Assembly (NCBI GenBank): GCA_934385225.1
Contig: CAKRPQ010000010.1
Location: 1-37,049, forward strand
Direction: 5' to 3'
DNA: 37,049 nucleotides
Source of the DNA: an uncultured Eubacteriales bacterium
Lineage (GTDB): Bacteria; Bacillota; Clostridia; Oscillospirales; CAG-272
Made by a program: the position numbers and the translations under genes. Under the pieces are notes generated by a model. It did not search any database and was not told where the DNA came from. It saw nothing but the letters and a program-made list of their open reading frames with translations. The first letter of the stretch is position 1. The number at the start of each line of letters is the position of its first letter. This document shows, piece after piece, positions 23,532 to 32,363 of this stretch.

Positions 23532-23792
23532 ATGTTTTTCCTTGAAAGAAAACCCGAAAAGAAGACGAATGTAGGCAAGATCGTCGCTGTTTCCGTTGCC
23601 GCTACGTTTGCTGTGGCAGCAGCCGTTTACGGTCTTTATATGTTCCTTCGCAAGTATTGCAGCCTTTGCCGTTGCGACGACGATTTTCTTGACGATGATT
23701 TCGATTGCGACTGCGACAGCTGTGACTGCGAGTGCGACACCGATGACGATAAGTCCGACGAGGACGATAACGAGGACGAAACAAAGTTCTGA
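23532..23792 (+). CDS. Small single-span membrane protein with a Cys/Asp-rich tail
   Basis: 86 residues: a basic N-terminus (ERKPEKKTNVGK), one membrane helix (~16-38, IVAVSVAATFAVAAAVYGLYMF), then CSLCRC followed by a tail of alternating Asp and Cys (DCDCDSCDCECDTDDD) ending in Asp/Glu. Eight cysteines, all in the C-terminal half, suggest metal binding or a redox role; I know no family for it. Own promoter, GGGAGG ribosome binding site, own terminator. By the positive-inside rule the N-terminus is probably cytoplasmic and the tail outside. Confidence 0.8.
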   Translation: MFFLERKPEKKTNVGKIVAVSVAATFAVAAAVYGLYMFLRKYCSLCRCDDDFLDDDFDCDCDSCDCECDTDDDKSDEDDNEDETKF

Positions 23793-23807
23793 TTTCGGGG
23801 CTTTAAT

Positions 23808-23835
23808 AAAAGGCGGGGTCTCCCCGCTTTTTATT
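23808..23835 (+). terminator. Terminator after the Cys/Asp-rich protein
   Basis: GCGGGG-TCT-CCCCGC hairpin flanked by AAAAG and TTTTTATTTT. Confidence 0.9.
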
Positions 23836-23846
23836 TTCGACTTCTA

Positions 23847-23875
23847 TGGACAACGGGCGTTTTTTGTGGTACAAT
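23847..23875 (+). promoter_or_regulatory. Promoter of the murD unit
   Basis: TGGACA (23847-23852), 17-bp spacer ending in TGG, TACAAT (23870-23875). Confidence 0.65.
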
Positions 23876-23913
23876 AATATACTGATACAGAAGTACGTTT
23901 TTACGGAGGGAAT

Positions 23914-25341
23914 ATGGACTTTCTTTCTGAGTTTAAAAAAAGAATGAAAAACGGCAGAGTGACCGTCATCGGAATAGGTGTTTCAAACCTGCCGCTTATA
24001 TATAAGCTCGCCGAAAAGGGCGCGAAAGTCAGCGCAAGGGACAAAAAAAGCTATGCCGAGCTTCCCGTCGCACCCGAACTTGAAAAAATGGGCGTAAAGC
24101 TGATTCTCGGCGACGCCTATCTTGACAATATAGACGAGGACGTCATTTTCCGCTCGCCGGGGATACGTCCCGACGTAAAGGGGATAAGGGAGGCAACCGA
24201 GCGCGGCGCGCTTCTCACCTCGGAAATGGAGCTTTTCTTCGAGCTTACGCCCGCGACGACGTTCGCCGTTACGGGAAGCGACGGAAAGACGACCACGACG
24301 ACGCTCGCCTATAAAATGCTTGATGCCGAGACGAATAAAAAGGGAGCGGGAAACGTCTATGTCGGCGGTAATATCGGCGCGCCGCTCCTCCCGCTTGTCG
24401 ATAAAATGACGAAAGACGATTTCGCCGTGCTTGAACTTTCGAGCTTTCAGCTTCAAACAATGCACCGCTCGCCGATGCGCGCCGTCATAACGAACGTGAC
24501 ACCGAACCACCTCAACTGGCACACGGGCATGGACGAATATGTGGACGCAAAGCGTAACATCTGCCGATACGCACCGATAGAACATCTTACCGTCAATGCC
24601 GAGAACGAAATAACGGCGAGGATCGGCGCGGAAAGCGATATTCCCGTTACGTTCTTCTCGTCAAAACGTTCGGATTTTTCCGAAATAACGGGCGGAAAAG
24701 GCGGCGCGACGGCGATATTCGAAAAGGACGGCTACATAACGTATTCGGACGGCAAAACCGAAAAGAAAGTAATCAAAACCGACGATATTCTGCTCCCGGG
24801 CAGACACAATGTCGAAAACTATATGGCGGCTATCTCGCTCACATGGGGATACGTCGGCTTTGATACGATAGACGATATTGCGAAAAACTTCGGCGGCGTC
24901 GAACACAGACTTGAACTTGTGCGCACGTTTGAGGGCGTTAAATATTACAACAGCTCGATAGATTCAAGCCCGACAAGAACCGCGGCGGCGCTTTCGGCTC
25001 TGCGCGAAAAGCCGATAACGATATGCGGCGGCTACGACAAGAACATTCCGTTCGCACCTCTCGCAAAAGCACTGTGCGACAGAGCAAAAGCGGTCGTTCT
25101 TACGGGCGCGACGGCGGAGAAAATCGAAAAAGCTCTTTCGGAATGTCCCGATTTTGACCCCGAAAAGCTCACAGTTAAAATCGAAAAGGATTTTGACCGC
25201 GCGGTATCGGAGGCAAAAAATATGGCTGAGAGCGGCGATACCGTTCTTCTTTCGCCCGCCTGCGCGAGCTTTGACGCTTTTCCGAACTTTGCCGAGCGCG
25301 GAAAACATTTTAAGGAACTTGTAAATTCCTTCGGAAAGTGA
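23914..25341 (+). CDS. murD: UDP-N-acetylmuramoyl-L-alanine:D-glutamate ligase
   Basis: Adds D-glutamate to the peptidoglycan precursor. Rossmann-like N-domain (VIGIGVSNLPL), the ATP P-loop GSDGKTTTTT (~120), the central ELSSFQLQTM and TNVTPNHLNWH, and C-domain GGVEHRLEL, NSSIDSSPTRT and GGYDKNIPF. 475 residues, slightly longer than the usual ~450. GGAGGG ribosome binding site before 23914. Followed after 18 bases by murI, which supplies the D-glutamate, a functionally matched pair. Confidence 0.95.
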   Translation: MDFLSEFKKRMKNGRVTVIGIGVSNLPLIYKLAEKGAKVSARDKKSYAELPVAPELEKMGVKLILGDAYLDNIDEDVIFRSPGIRPDVKGIREATERGALLTSEMELFFELTPATTFAVTGSDGKTTTTTLAYKMLDAETNKKGAGNVYVGGNIGAPLLPLVDKMTKDDFAVLELSSFQLQTMHRSPMRAVITNVTPNHLNWHTGMDEYVDAKRNICRYAPIEHLTVNAENEITARIGAESDIPVTFFSSKRSDFSEITGGKGGATAIFEKDGYITYSDGKTEKKVIKTDDILLPGRHNVENYMAAISLTWGYVGFDTIDDIAKNFGGVEHRLELVRTFEGVKYYNSSIDSSPTRTAAALSALREKPITICGGYDKNIPFAPLAKALCDRAKAVVLTGATAEKIEKALSECPDFDPEKLTVKIEKDFDRAVSEAKNMAESGDTVLLSPACASFDAFPNFAERGKHFKELVNSFGK

Positions 25342-25359
25342 AAGGGATTTTTAAGGATA

Positions 25360-26148
25360 ATGGATAAGAAAAATATGCCCGTAGCCGTTTTCGACTCGGG
25401 AGTGGGCGGTATAAGCGTGCTGCGCGAATTTGTGCGCGTTATGCCAAGCGAAAATGTCATATACTACGGCGATTCGGCGAACGCTCCTTACGGCGAAAAA
25501 ACACCCGACGAGGTGCGTGCCCTCACATTCGGGACAGTCGATAAACTGCTCTTCATGGGGTGCAAGGCACTCGTTGTCGCCTGCAACACGGCAACGTCCG
25601 CGGCGGTACGGCTCCTGCGCGGAATGTACCCCGATCTGCCCATCGTCGGCATAGAGCCCGCGATAAAGCCCGCCGTCATTTACGGTGAGGAAACGCTCGG
25701 AAAGCGCGACGGAACGTCAAAGGTGCTTGTTATGGCGACGCCTGTGACCCTCTCGCAGGACAAATTTTCGCGTCTTACGGGCGAATACAAAAAAAGAGCG
25801 GATATAGTTCCTCTTCCTTGCCCGCACCTTGCCGAAATGATCGAAAAAGGCGATCTTTCGTCGCGTGAGATAGACGAATATCTGCGCGATATTCTCGCGC
25901 CGCACACGGATTCGGATTCCGTCGTTCTCGGCTGTACGCACTACCCGTTTGTCAGACGGCAGATAGAACGCTATTTGCCCGATGCCGCCGTTTTCGACGG
26001 CGGAGGCGGAACCGCGCGGGAAGCCGCGAGAAGAATAAGAGCCGCGGGACTTGAAAACGGGTCCGCTAAACAGGGCAAAATAGAATTTATTTCGAGCAAG
26101 GACGGTATGGCTGCGCTCTATAAAGAATTTTTTGAAAAAGAATATTGA
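25360..26148 (+). CDS. murI: Glutamate racemase
   Basis: Interconverts L- and D-glutamate, giving the substrate of MurD next door. Motifs: VFDSGVGGISVL, YYGDSANAPYG, the first catalytic cysteine in VVACNTATSAA, and the second in VLGCTHYPFV. 262 residues, complete. Ribosome binding site AAGGA before the ATG. Co-transcribed with murD. Confidence 0.95.
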   Translation: MDKKNMPVAVFDSGVGGISVLREFVRVMPSENVIYYGDSANAPYGEKTPDEVRALTFGTVDKLLFMGCKALVVACNTATSAAVRLLRGMYPDLPIVGIEPAIKPAVIYGEETLGKRDGTSKVLVMATPVTLSQDKFSRLTGEYKKRADIVPLPCPHLAEMIEKGDLSSREIDEYLRDILAPHTDSDSVVLGCTHYPFVRRQIERYLPDAAVFDGGGGTAREAARRIRAAGLENGSAKQGKIEFISSKDGMAALYKEFFEKEY

Positions 26149-26170
26149 TTTGAAAGGATAAATTACAAAA

Positions 26171-27421
26171 ATGTTTTCGGAAAAGGTATTAGGTCTTGCC
26201 GCGGAGGCTGAGGAAGCGCTTAAAGAACACTTCGCCGCCATTGACGAGACGTCGTTCAGAAACACGGAGAAGATAATAAACACATTTAAGGAATTTCGTG
26301 TGTCGGATTCTATGTTTGCGTCGACCAGCGGCTACGGCTACGACGACAAGGGCAGAGACACACTTGACGATATCTGGGCAAAGGTCATGGGCGCGGAGAA
26401 AGCGTTCGTCCGCCAAGGGATAGTAAACGGTACGCACGCGCTGACAATAGGTCTTTTCGGACTTCTTCGTCCGGGCGATATGATGATCTCGGTTGCGGGA
26501 AAGCCGTATGACACGCTTGACGAGGTCATCGGCATTTCGGGAAAGGCAGGCAACGGCTCGCTCCGCGATTTCGGCATCGGCTACGACGAGACTGACCTTA
26601 AAGACGGCAGACTTGATTTTGACGCGATAGAAAAGAAACTTGACGAGCACGGCAGCGCGGCAAAAGTCGTCTGGGTACAGCGCTCAAAGGGGTATCTGAA
26701 CCGCAGAACGCTTACCGTTGACGAGATAGGCGAGCTTTGCGATTTCGTACATAAAAAACGTCCCGATGTTTACGTCGCCGTTGACAACTGCTACGGCGAA
26801 TTTGTCGAGGAAAAAGAGCCTACGGCTGTCGGCGCAGACCTTGCAATGGGTTCGCTTATAAAAAATCCGGGCGGCGGAATGGCTGAGATCGGCGGATACG
26901 TCGCGGGAACGGAACGCGCCGTCGAGCTTGCTTCGTACAGACTGACGACCGTCGGAACGGGCGCGGAGGTCGGCGCGACTCTCGGCGTCAACAAGAGCTT
27001 TTACAAAGGACTTTTCTACGCCCCGCACACCGTCGCGCAGGCACTCAAAACCGCTTGCCTTGCCGCGTACATTTTCGAAAAGCTCGGCTACGGCGTAGAG
27101 CCGAGATGGAATGAAAAGAGGAGCGACATAATCCAGCAGATCATAACGGGCAGCCCCGACGGACTTCTCTCGTTCTGCCGCGGTATTCAGGCAGGCTCAC
27201 CCATCGACGCTTTTGTCGTTCCCGAAGCGTGGGAGACACCCGGTTACAGCGACAAGGTCGTAATGGCTGCGGGCGCGTTTACACAGGGCTCGTCTATCGA
27301 AATGAGCGCGGACGGACCGCTCCGCCCGCCTTATACGGCATATTTCCAGGGCGGACTTACATACGAGAGCGGCAGGATAGGTATCCTTTCCGCCGCGGAG
27401 GAAATGCTTAAAAATAAATGA
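26171..27421 (+). CDS. PLP enzyme of the aluminium-resistance / methionine gamma-lyase-like family
   Basis: The family (YnbB-type) is fold-type I, annotated from aluminium resistance in Arthrobacter; its true reaction is uncertain, with a C-S or amino-acid lyase role assumed. Hallmarks: FASTSGYGYDDKGRDTLD, NGTHALTIGLFGLLRPGD, VAVDNCYGEF (PLP-contact Asp), and the Schiff-base lysine in GSLIKNPGGGMAEIGG (K231). 416 residues, full length. AAAGGA ribosome binding site; starts 22 bases after murI. In Bacillus this gene is near glnR and hflX, so the mur context here is different. Confidence 0.92.
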   Translation: MFSEKVLGLAAEAEEALKEHFAAIDETSFRNTEKIINTFKEFRVSDSMFASTSGYGYDDKGRDTLDDIWAKVMGAEKAFVRQGIVNGTHALTIGLFGLLRPGDMMISVAGKPYDTLDEVIGISGKAGNGSLRDFGIGYDETDLKDGRLDFDAIEKKLDEHGSAAKVVWVQRSKGYLNRRTLTVDEIGELCDFVHKKRPDVYVAVDNCYGEFVEEKEPTAVGADLAMGSLIKNPGGGMAEIGGYVAGTERAVELASYRLTTVGTGAEVGATLGVNKSFYKGLFYAPHTVAQALKTACLAAYIFEKLGYGVEPRWNEKRSDIIQQIITGSPDGLLSFCRGIQAGSPIDAFVVPEAWETPGYSDKVVMAAGAFTQGSSIEMSADGPLRPPYTAYFQGGLTYESGRIGILSAAEEMLKNK

Positions 27422-27429
27422 GGTGTAAA

Positions 27430-27942
27430 ATGAAGAAATTTATTTCGGTTCTGCTTCTTTCGGTGCTTGCGCTTTCGCTTTTCTCCTGCGGCAAGGATAA
27501 AAGCGTTCCCGACGGAATGGTAAAAGCGTCGGGCGACGATGTTGCATATACACTTTATGTTCCCGGCGGCTGGAACACCGTCTCCGAGGGCGGTATATAC
27601 GGCGCGTACCTTTCGACAGACAAGTCGAGCATGACTGTTTCGTCTTACTACGGCGATGTGCAGAGCATTGACGACTACTGGCAGAAGGCAAAGGCAAGCT
27701 ACGACGGCACATATAAGAATTTCACGGTCGAAACCGAAGAAGAAGCAACCGTTATCGGCGGCAAAAAAGGCTTCAAATATGTGTTCTCCGCCGAGATCGA
27801 CGGCGCGGAGTATAAGTTTATGCAGATCTGCGCCGTAAACTCTAATACGCTGTACGTTTTCACATATACGGCGACGGCGGAGAACTACGATGCGCATATG
27901 AGCGACGTTGAAAAGACTGTCGGCGAATTTCTGTTCGGGTGA
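27430..27942 (+). CDS. Small lipoprotein (PsbP-like fold possible)
   Basis: Signal peptide KKFISVLLLSVLALSLFSC with the lipobox Cys at residue 19; mature part of ~150 residues with alternating strands (ASGDDVAYTLYVPGGWNTV ... DIDDYWQ-type helix ... YVFTYTATAENYDAH ... VGEFLF) like PsbP/MOG1-type small domains. That fold is an inference from the strand pattern. The start at 27430 is chosen since GAGGTG (27420-27425) overlaps the previous stop; the ATG at 27418 would put that site inside the gene. Its stop overlaps the cysteine desulfurase start. Confidence 0.8.
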   Translation: MKKFISVLLLSVLALSLFSCGKDKSVPDGMVKASGDDVAYTLYVPGGWNTVSEGGIYGAYLSTDKSSMTVSSYYGDVQSIDDYWQKAKASYDGTYKNFTVETEEEATVIGGKKGFKYVFSAEIDGAEYKFMQICAVNSNTLYVFTYTATAENYDAHMSDVEKTVGEFLFG

Positions 27943-29093
27943 AGCGAAAGATGATTTATTTTGACAACAGCGCGACGACGGAGCTTTCGCCGTCCGCAAA
28001 GGAGAGCATGAAAAACGCGATGGAGGTGTACGGCAACCCGTCGTCGCTCCATAAGGCGGGACTTGAAGCGGAAAAGCTCCTCCGCTCGGCGCGTGCGGAC
28101 GTTATGCGCGCGCTCGGCGCAAAGAACGGCGAGCTCGTTTTCATGTCCTGCGGAAGCGAGGCGAACAACCTTGCGCTTTTCGGGAGCGCGTGGGCAAAGC
28201 AGAGAAGAACGGCGACGAAAATTCTTCTCACCGACAGCGAGCATCCCGCTGTCGAAAATCCCGTAAAAAGACTTGAAGAGCAGGGATTCAGAGCGGTCAG
28301 AATACCGACAAAGGGCGGTGTTCTTGACCTTGACGCGGTCGAGAGGGAAGCCGAGGGCGTTTTCCTTGCCTCGTTTATGATGGTGAATAACGAGACGGGA
28401 GCAAGGTACGATGTCGAAAAGGCTTTTTCGATAATAAGAGCGAAAAGCCCCGACGCCGTGCTTCACTGCGACGCGGTACAGGGATTTCTTAAAGTGCCTT
28501 TTAAGGCGGCGGACACGGGCGCAGACCTTGTCACCGTAAGCGCGCATAAAATACACGGGCCGAAAGGCGTCGGTGCGCTGTGGATCGCTCCCGATATGAT
28601 AAAAAAGAAGAAAATAGTCCCGTTCCTTCTCGGCGGCGGTCAGGAGAACGGTATGAGATCGGGAACGGAAAACACCGTCGGTATCTGCGGTTTTGCCGCG
28701 GCGGCAAAAGAGGGCTATGACAATTTTGCGCGCGATGCCGCGAAAATGAAAGAGATAAAAGAATATATAATCTCGCATATGCCCGCCGATATACGCGTAA
28801 ATATGCCGATAGGCGAGGCGGCACCGCACATTGTGAACATAACTCTGCCGAAAATAAAGAGCGAAACGATGCTCCATTTCCTCTCGGCAAAGGATATTTT
28901 CGTTTCGAGCGGCTCTGCCTGTTCGTCACATTCGCGTTCGGTCAGCCGCGCACTCACTGCATTCGGTCTTGACGCACGCGAGGCGGATATGTCCCTGCGC
29001 ATAAGCATAAGCGCGTACAATACCGAAGAGGAAGCCGAGGCGCTTGTTTCGGCACTGAAAGAGGGTACGGAAAAGCTGGTAAAGATCAGATAG
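27939..29093 (+). CDS. Cysteine desulfurase, NifS/IscS family
   Basis: Removes sulfur from cysteine for Fe-S clusters or tRNA thiolation. N-terminal YFDNSATTELS, PLP-contact SEHPAVENP, Schiff-base lysine in VSAHKIHGPKGVGAL, RSGTENTVGI, and active-site cysteine in SSGSACSSHSRSVS. 384 residues. The start is GTG at 27939 overlapping the preceding stop; the ATG at 27951 (MIYFDNSATT) is equally likely from family alignments, and neither has a good Shine-Dalgarno. No iscU or thiI partner lies nearby; the next gene, 33 bases on, is the CARF protein. Confidence 0.94.
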   Translation: MKRKMIYFDNSATTELSPSAKESMKNAMEVYGNPSSLHKAGLEAEKLLRSARADVMRALGAKNGELVFMSCGSEANNLALFGSAWAKQRRTATKILLTDSEHPAVENPVKRLEEQGFRAVRIPTKGGVLDLDAVEREAEGVFLASFMMVNNETGARYDVEKAFSIIRAKSPDAVLHCDAVQGFLKVPFKAADTGADLVTVSAHKIHGPKGVGALWIAPDMIKKKKIVPFLLGGGQENGMRSGTENTVGICGFAAAAKEGYDNFARDAAKMKEIKEYIISHMPADIRVNMPIGEAAPHIVNITLPKIKSETMLHFLSAKDIFVSSGSACSSHSRSVSRALTAFGLDAREADMSLRISISAYNTEEEAEALVSALKEGTEKLVKIR

Positions 29094-29126
29094 ACCCATA
29101 AACCTATCAAAAAAGGGGGCGACTTC

Positions 29127-30359
29127 ATGACCCTTATCGAAATACTTGACAAAGACCCGATAGAGAATATGGTCAGCTGCATAGCACTGAAACCGGACAA
29201 GGTTCTCTTCATAGGCGAGGCGTCGGAGCTTCGCCGTCAGATCCCCGTTTATACGGAATTTGCGGAAAAAAGGCACTACAAAACCGAATTTCTCTGCCGT
29301 GCCGTTGATTTTTCGCGCATTGACAGCACGGTTGCGGCTGTGACGGAGGCGCTTTCAAAGGACGATGACTGCGTTTTTGATCTCACGGGCGGCGACGACC
29401 TCGGTCTTGTCGCGCTCGGCATTGCGCTTGAACGCCTCAAAAACGAAAAACGCGTCAGAGTGCACAGGTTCGATATAAAAAAGAGTATTGCCGTAGATTG
29501 CAACGGCGACGGTGATATGCCGTATCGCGGAAGCGTCGCGATAGGTGTGAACGACAGTATCTGCCTTTACGGCGGCTTGCCGATATATCCGTCGAACGAG
29601 TTTGCAAGTCCGTCCGACTGGGTGGCATCCGAGAAGATGACACGCGCGGTCGATGCCGTGTGGGAACTTTGCCGACAAAACCCGCAGCTTTGGAACACTT
29701 CCGTGACGGCACTTAAAGAGTTTGAAAAGTACAGAACTTTTGTCGATAATCCTATGCGGGTAGTCGTTACCTCCCGAATGAGCGGCGGCGTCAAAAACCG
29801 TGCGGATAAACTAAAAAAAGTCAAGCGGCTGCTCGAAAAACTCAGCGCACGCGGACTTGTCACCTCGTACGAGACGAGAAACGGCGAATTTTCCTATACA
29901 TACGGAAGCGCCTACGCAAAGCATTGCCTTGAAAAAGCGGGCAACATTCTCGAAATAAAAATGCTTATGCTCGCGCGTGAAATAAAGAACGGCGACGGCT
30001 CGCCCTACTTTACAGACGCGCGGACGGGCGTTTCGATAGACTGGAACACCGATTCGTATTACAGCGTCCCGACCTGCAACGAAATAGACGTAATTCTTAT
30101 GCGCGGGCTTGTCCCCGTGTTCATTTCCTGCAAGAACGGTTCCGTCGGCGACGACGAGCTTTATAAGCTGCACACCGTTGCGGAGCGCTTCGGCGGAAGA
30201 TACGCGAAAAAAGTTCTTGTTGCCTCGGAGATACCGAAATCGCAGAAGAGCCTCGAATATTTTATGCGCCGCGCCGAGGATATGAATATTACGGTAATAA
30301 ACGATGTCTATATGATGTCCGACGAACAAATAAAAAACAAACTCCGCGCGCTTGCTTGA
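29127..30359 (+). CDS. DUF1887 CARF-domain protein with a nuclease-like domain (Card1/Can2 relative)
   Basis: Card1/Can2 proteins are nucleases switched on by cyclic oligoadenylates in type III CRISPR immunity. Here residues 1-~150 form a CARF-type Rossmann domain (KPDKVLFIGEAS; VFDLTGGDDLGLVALGIAL at 83-101). A winged-helix region (~195-265) follows, then a PD-(D/E)xK-like domain: E276 in NILEIKML, D321 in NEIDVILMRG, and S334-C-K336 in VFISCKNG. The usual ExK glutamate is replaced by Ser334, so catalysis may be altered. 410 residues, complete. GGGGGCG-type ribosome binding site before 29127. No cas gene or CRISPR array is in the window, so the ligand source is unknown. Confidence 0.83.
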   Translation: MTLIEILDKDPIENMVSCIALKPDKVLFIGEASELRRQIPVYTEFAEKRHYKTEFLCRAVDFSRIDSTVAAVTEALSKDDDCVFDLTGGDDLGLVALGIALERLKNEKRVRVHRFDIKKSIAVDCNGDGDMPYRGSVAIGVNDSICLYGGLPIYPSNEFASPSDWVASEKMTRAVDAVWELCRQNPQLWNTSVTALKEFEKYRTFVDNPMRVVVTSRMSGGVKNRADKLKKVKRLLEKLSARGLVTSYETRNGEFSYTYGSAYAKHCLEKAGNILEIKMLMLAREIKNGDGSPYFTDARTGVSIDWNTDSYYSVPTCNEIDVILMRGLVPVFISCKNGSVGDDELYKLHTVAERFGGRYAKKVLVASEIPKSQKSLEYFMRRAEDMNITVINDVYMMSDEQIKNKLRALA

Positions 30360-30451
30360 ATTTTGACGCATTTATTTGTGAACAATTCGGTAAAACTATA
30401 TATTTTGAGCCGAAAGTGTGTTAAAATACGGAACGGAAAGGATTTTGGCAA

Positions 30452-31162
30452 ATGATCTTTTACTACATAAGGCACGGAAGCCCGATTTACGACCCCGATT
30501 CGCTTACACCGCTCGGCAAAAGGCAGGCAGAGGCTGTCGGCAAACGACTTGCACAGGCTGGAATAGACGAGATCTACGCGTCAAGCTCAAACCGCGCGAT
30601 CGAAACGGCAAAACCTCTTTCGGAGCTTCTCGGAAAAGAGATAAATATTCTCGACTGGTGTAATGAAGGCTATGCGTGGCAGGAATTTACCGTCAAGCGC
30701 GAGGAAGGAACTCATTGGGTGTTTCACGATGAGGAACTGGTAAAACTTCTCAATTCTCCCGAACTTATAAATATGGGATTTAACTGGTATGACCACCCCG
30801 CGTTTGCCGCAACGAAATGTAAGGCGGGAATGGAACGCGTCGGAAAACAGACATCTGAATTTCTCGGTTCGCTCGGTTACAGATACGAACCGTGCGTCGG
30901 CGGTTATGAGGCAGTCGCCCCGAACGATAAGCATATTGCGCTGTTTGCCCACGAGGGGTTTTCAAAACCGTTTCTTTCTTGCCTTCTCGGAATACCCTGC
31001 CCGATATTTATGAAGATGTATTATAACCATTCGGGCGTTACCGCTGTGAAATTCGATAACAAAAACGGCATCGTTTACCCGCGCGTTCTTGTCTATTCCG
31101 ATTGCGGACACCTCTACCGCGAGGGACTGCCGATGAAATATAACGGAAATCTTAATTTTTAA
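30452..31162 (+). CDS. Histidine phosphatase family protein
   Basis: Phosphoglycerate-mutase-like phosphatase. The catalytic RHG motif is YYIRHGSPIY (His9), with the second arginine in SSSNRAIETA and the second active histidine in ALFAHEGFSKPF. 236 residues, with a longer insertion in the middle than simple CobC/PhoE types. Substrate unknown. Ribosome binding site AAAGG before 30452. It starts 92 bases after the CARF gene, and an unclear promoter may lie between them. Confidence 0.88.
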   Translation: MIFYYIRHGSPIYDPDSLTPLGKRQAEAVGKRLAQAGIDEIYASSSNRAIETAKPLSELLGKEINILDWCNEGYAWQEFTVKREEGTHWVFHDEELVKLLNSPELINMGFNWYDHPAFAATKCKAGMERVGKQTSEFLGSLGYRYEPCVGGYEAVAPNDKHIALFAHEGFSKPFLSCLLGIPCPIFMKMYYNHSGVTAVKFDNKNGIVYPRVLVYSDCGHLYREGLPMKYNGNLNF

Positions 31163-31187
31163 TATAAAAACAAACAGGAGAAAAACA

Positions 31188-32357
31188 ATGAATTCAAAGA
31201 AAATCATTTCACTGGCGCTTGCGGGAATGCTTACATTCTCGGCGCTTACTCTCTCGTCCTGCTCGTCGAAAGAGAACGGCTCGGACAGCGAAACGACAGA
31301 CACGGATACGTCCTCGGAACTTACCGTCACGCCCATACCCGACGGTGTGGATATAAACTATGTGATGGACTATATGAACGAGGATCTTGACGCTTACGTC
31401 ACTCTCGGTGAGTACAAGGGACTTTCCGCCGAGGTCGAAAGCTACGACGTTACGGACGAATATGTCGATACTAAGGTAGGGGAGCTTCTCGAATCCATGG
31501 CGGAGACGGAAAAGGTCACAGACAGAAAGACTGCCGAGGGCGACACCGTAAACGTCGATTACGTCGGAACGCTTGACGGCGAGGCGTTCAAGGGCGGTAC
31601 GGCGAGCGGTGCGGAACTTAAACTTGCCTCCGACAGCGGTTATATTCCCGGTTTTGCCGAGGGAATGTATGACGTAATGCCCGGCGAGAGTTTCAGCTAT
31701 AACGTCACCTTCCCCGAAGACTATAAACATTCGACCGAACTTGCGGGCAAGGAAGTTACGTTCACCGTGACAGTAAACTACATTCTCGGCGACAAGATCG
31801 TTCCCGAACTTAACGACGATTTTGTAAAGGCAAACTTCGGCTCGGAGGGCTGCAACACCGTCGACGAATTTATGACATATTATAAAGGGTATCTCGAAAA
31901 GCAGAGAGACGACAGCGTAAAGAGCAGTGCCGAAAGCAAGGTCTGGGAGCAGATAATGAATAATGCGACCGTCATTTCGCTTCCCGAAAAGGCTGTTGAC
32001 GCCATGTACTGGGCGACGCGCACGCAGTACGAGCAGAGCGCGGTCGGCTACGGAATGACCTACGAGCAGTTCATGCAGACTTACGTCGGCGGAACGGATG
32101 AGGATTTCAGAACCTACTGCGAGGACTATATCAAGGAGGACGTTGTAATATATCAGATAGTAAAAGCCGAGGGACTTGCCGTTACCGACGAGGAGTATGC
32201 CGAGGGCGTGAAGAATTTCGCCTCCGATTATTCCGTGACGGAAGAGGAACTTGTCGAAAGATACACCGAGACGAGAATAAAAAGCGTTCTGCAATGGAAT
32301 AAGCTCATGGACGCCGTTTATTCTTGGAGTAACGTGACGATAAAGACGGAGGGCTGA
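31188..32357 (+). CDS. Lipid-anchored trigger-factor-like peptidyl-prolyl isomerase
   Basis: Signal peptide with lipobox LSSC (Cys25) and an acidic Ser/Thr/Asp linker. It continues with ~60-110 resembling the end of the ribosome-binding/linker part, an FKBP-type PPIase (~115-205, GDTVNVDYVGTLDGEAFKGG ... GYIPGFAEGM ... FPEDY), and the helical C-terminal arms of trigger factor (~210-385). Trigger factor is normally cytosolic and ribosome-bound; this version is predicted to act outside the membrane as a foldase, like PrsA. 389 residues. AGGAG before the ATG. The next gene starts seven bases after its stop. Confidence 0.9.
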   Translation: MNSKKIISLALAGMLTFSALTLSSCSSKENGSDSETTDTDTSSELTVTPIPDGVDINYVMDYMNEDLDAYVTLGEYKGLSAEVESYDVTDEYVDTKVGELLESMAETEKVTDRKTAEGDTVNVDYVGTLDGEAFKGGTASGAELKLASDSGYIPGFAEGMYDVMPGESFSYNVTFPEDYKHSTELAGKEVTFTVTVNYILGDKIVPELNDDFVKANFGSEGCNTVDEFMTYYKGYLEKQRDDSVKSSAESKVWEQIMNNATVISLPEKAVDAMYWATRTQYEQSAVGYGMTYEQFMQTYVGGTDEDFRTYCEDYIKEDVVIYQIVKAEGLAVTDEEYAEGVKNFASDYSVTEEELVERYTETRIKSVLQWNKLMDAVYSWSNVTIKTEG

Positions 32358-32363
32358 AGATAA

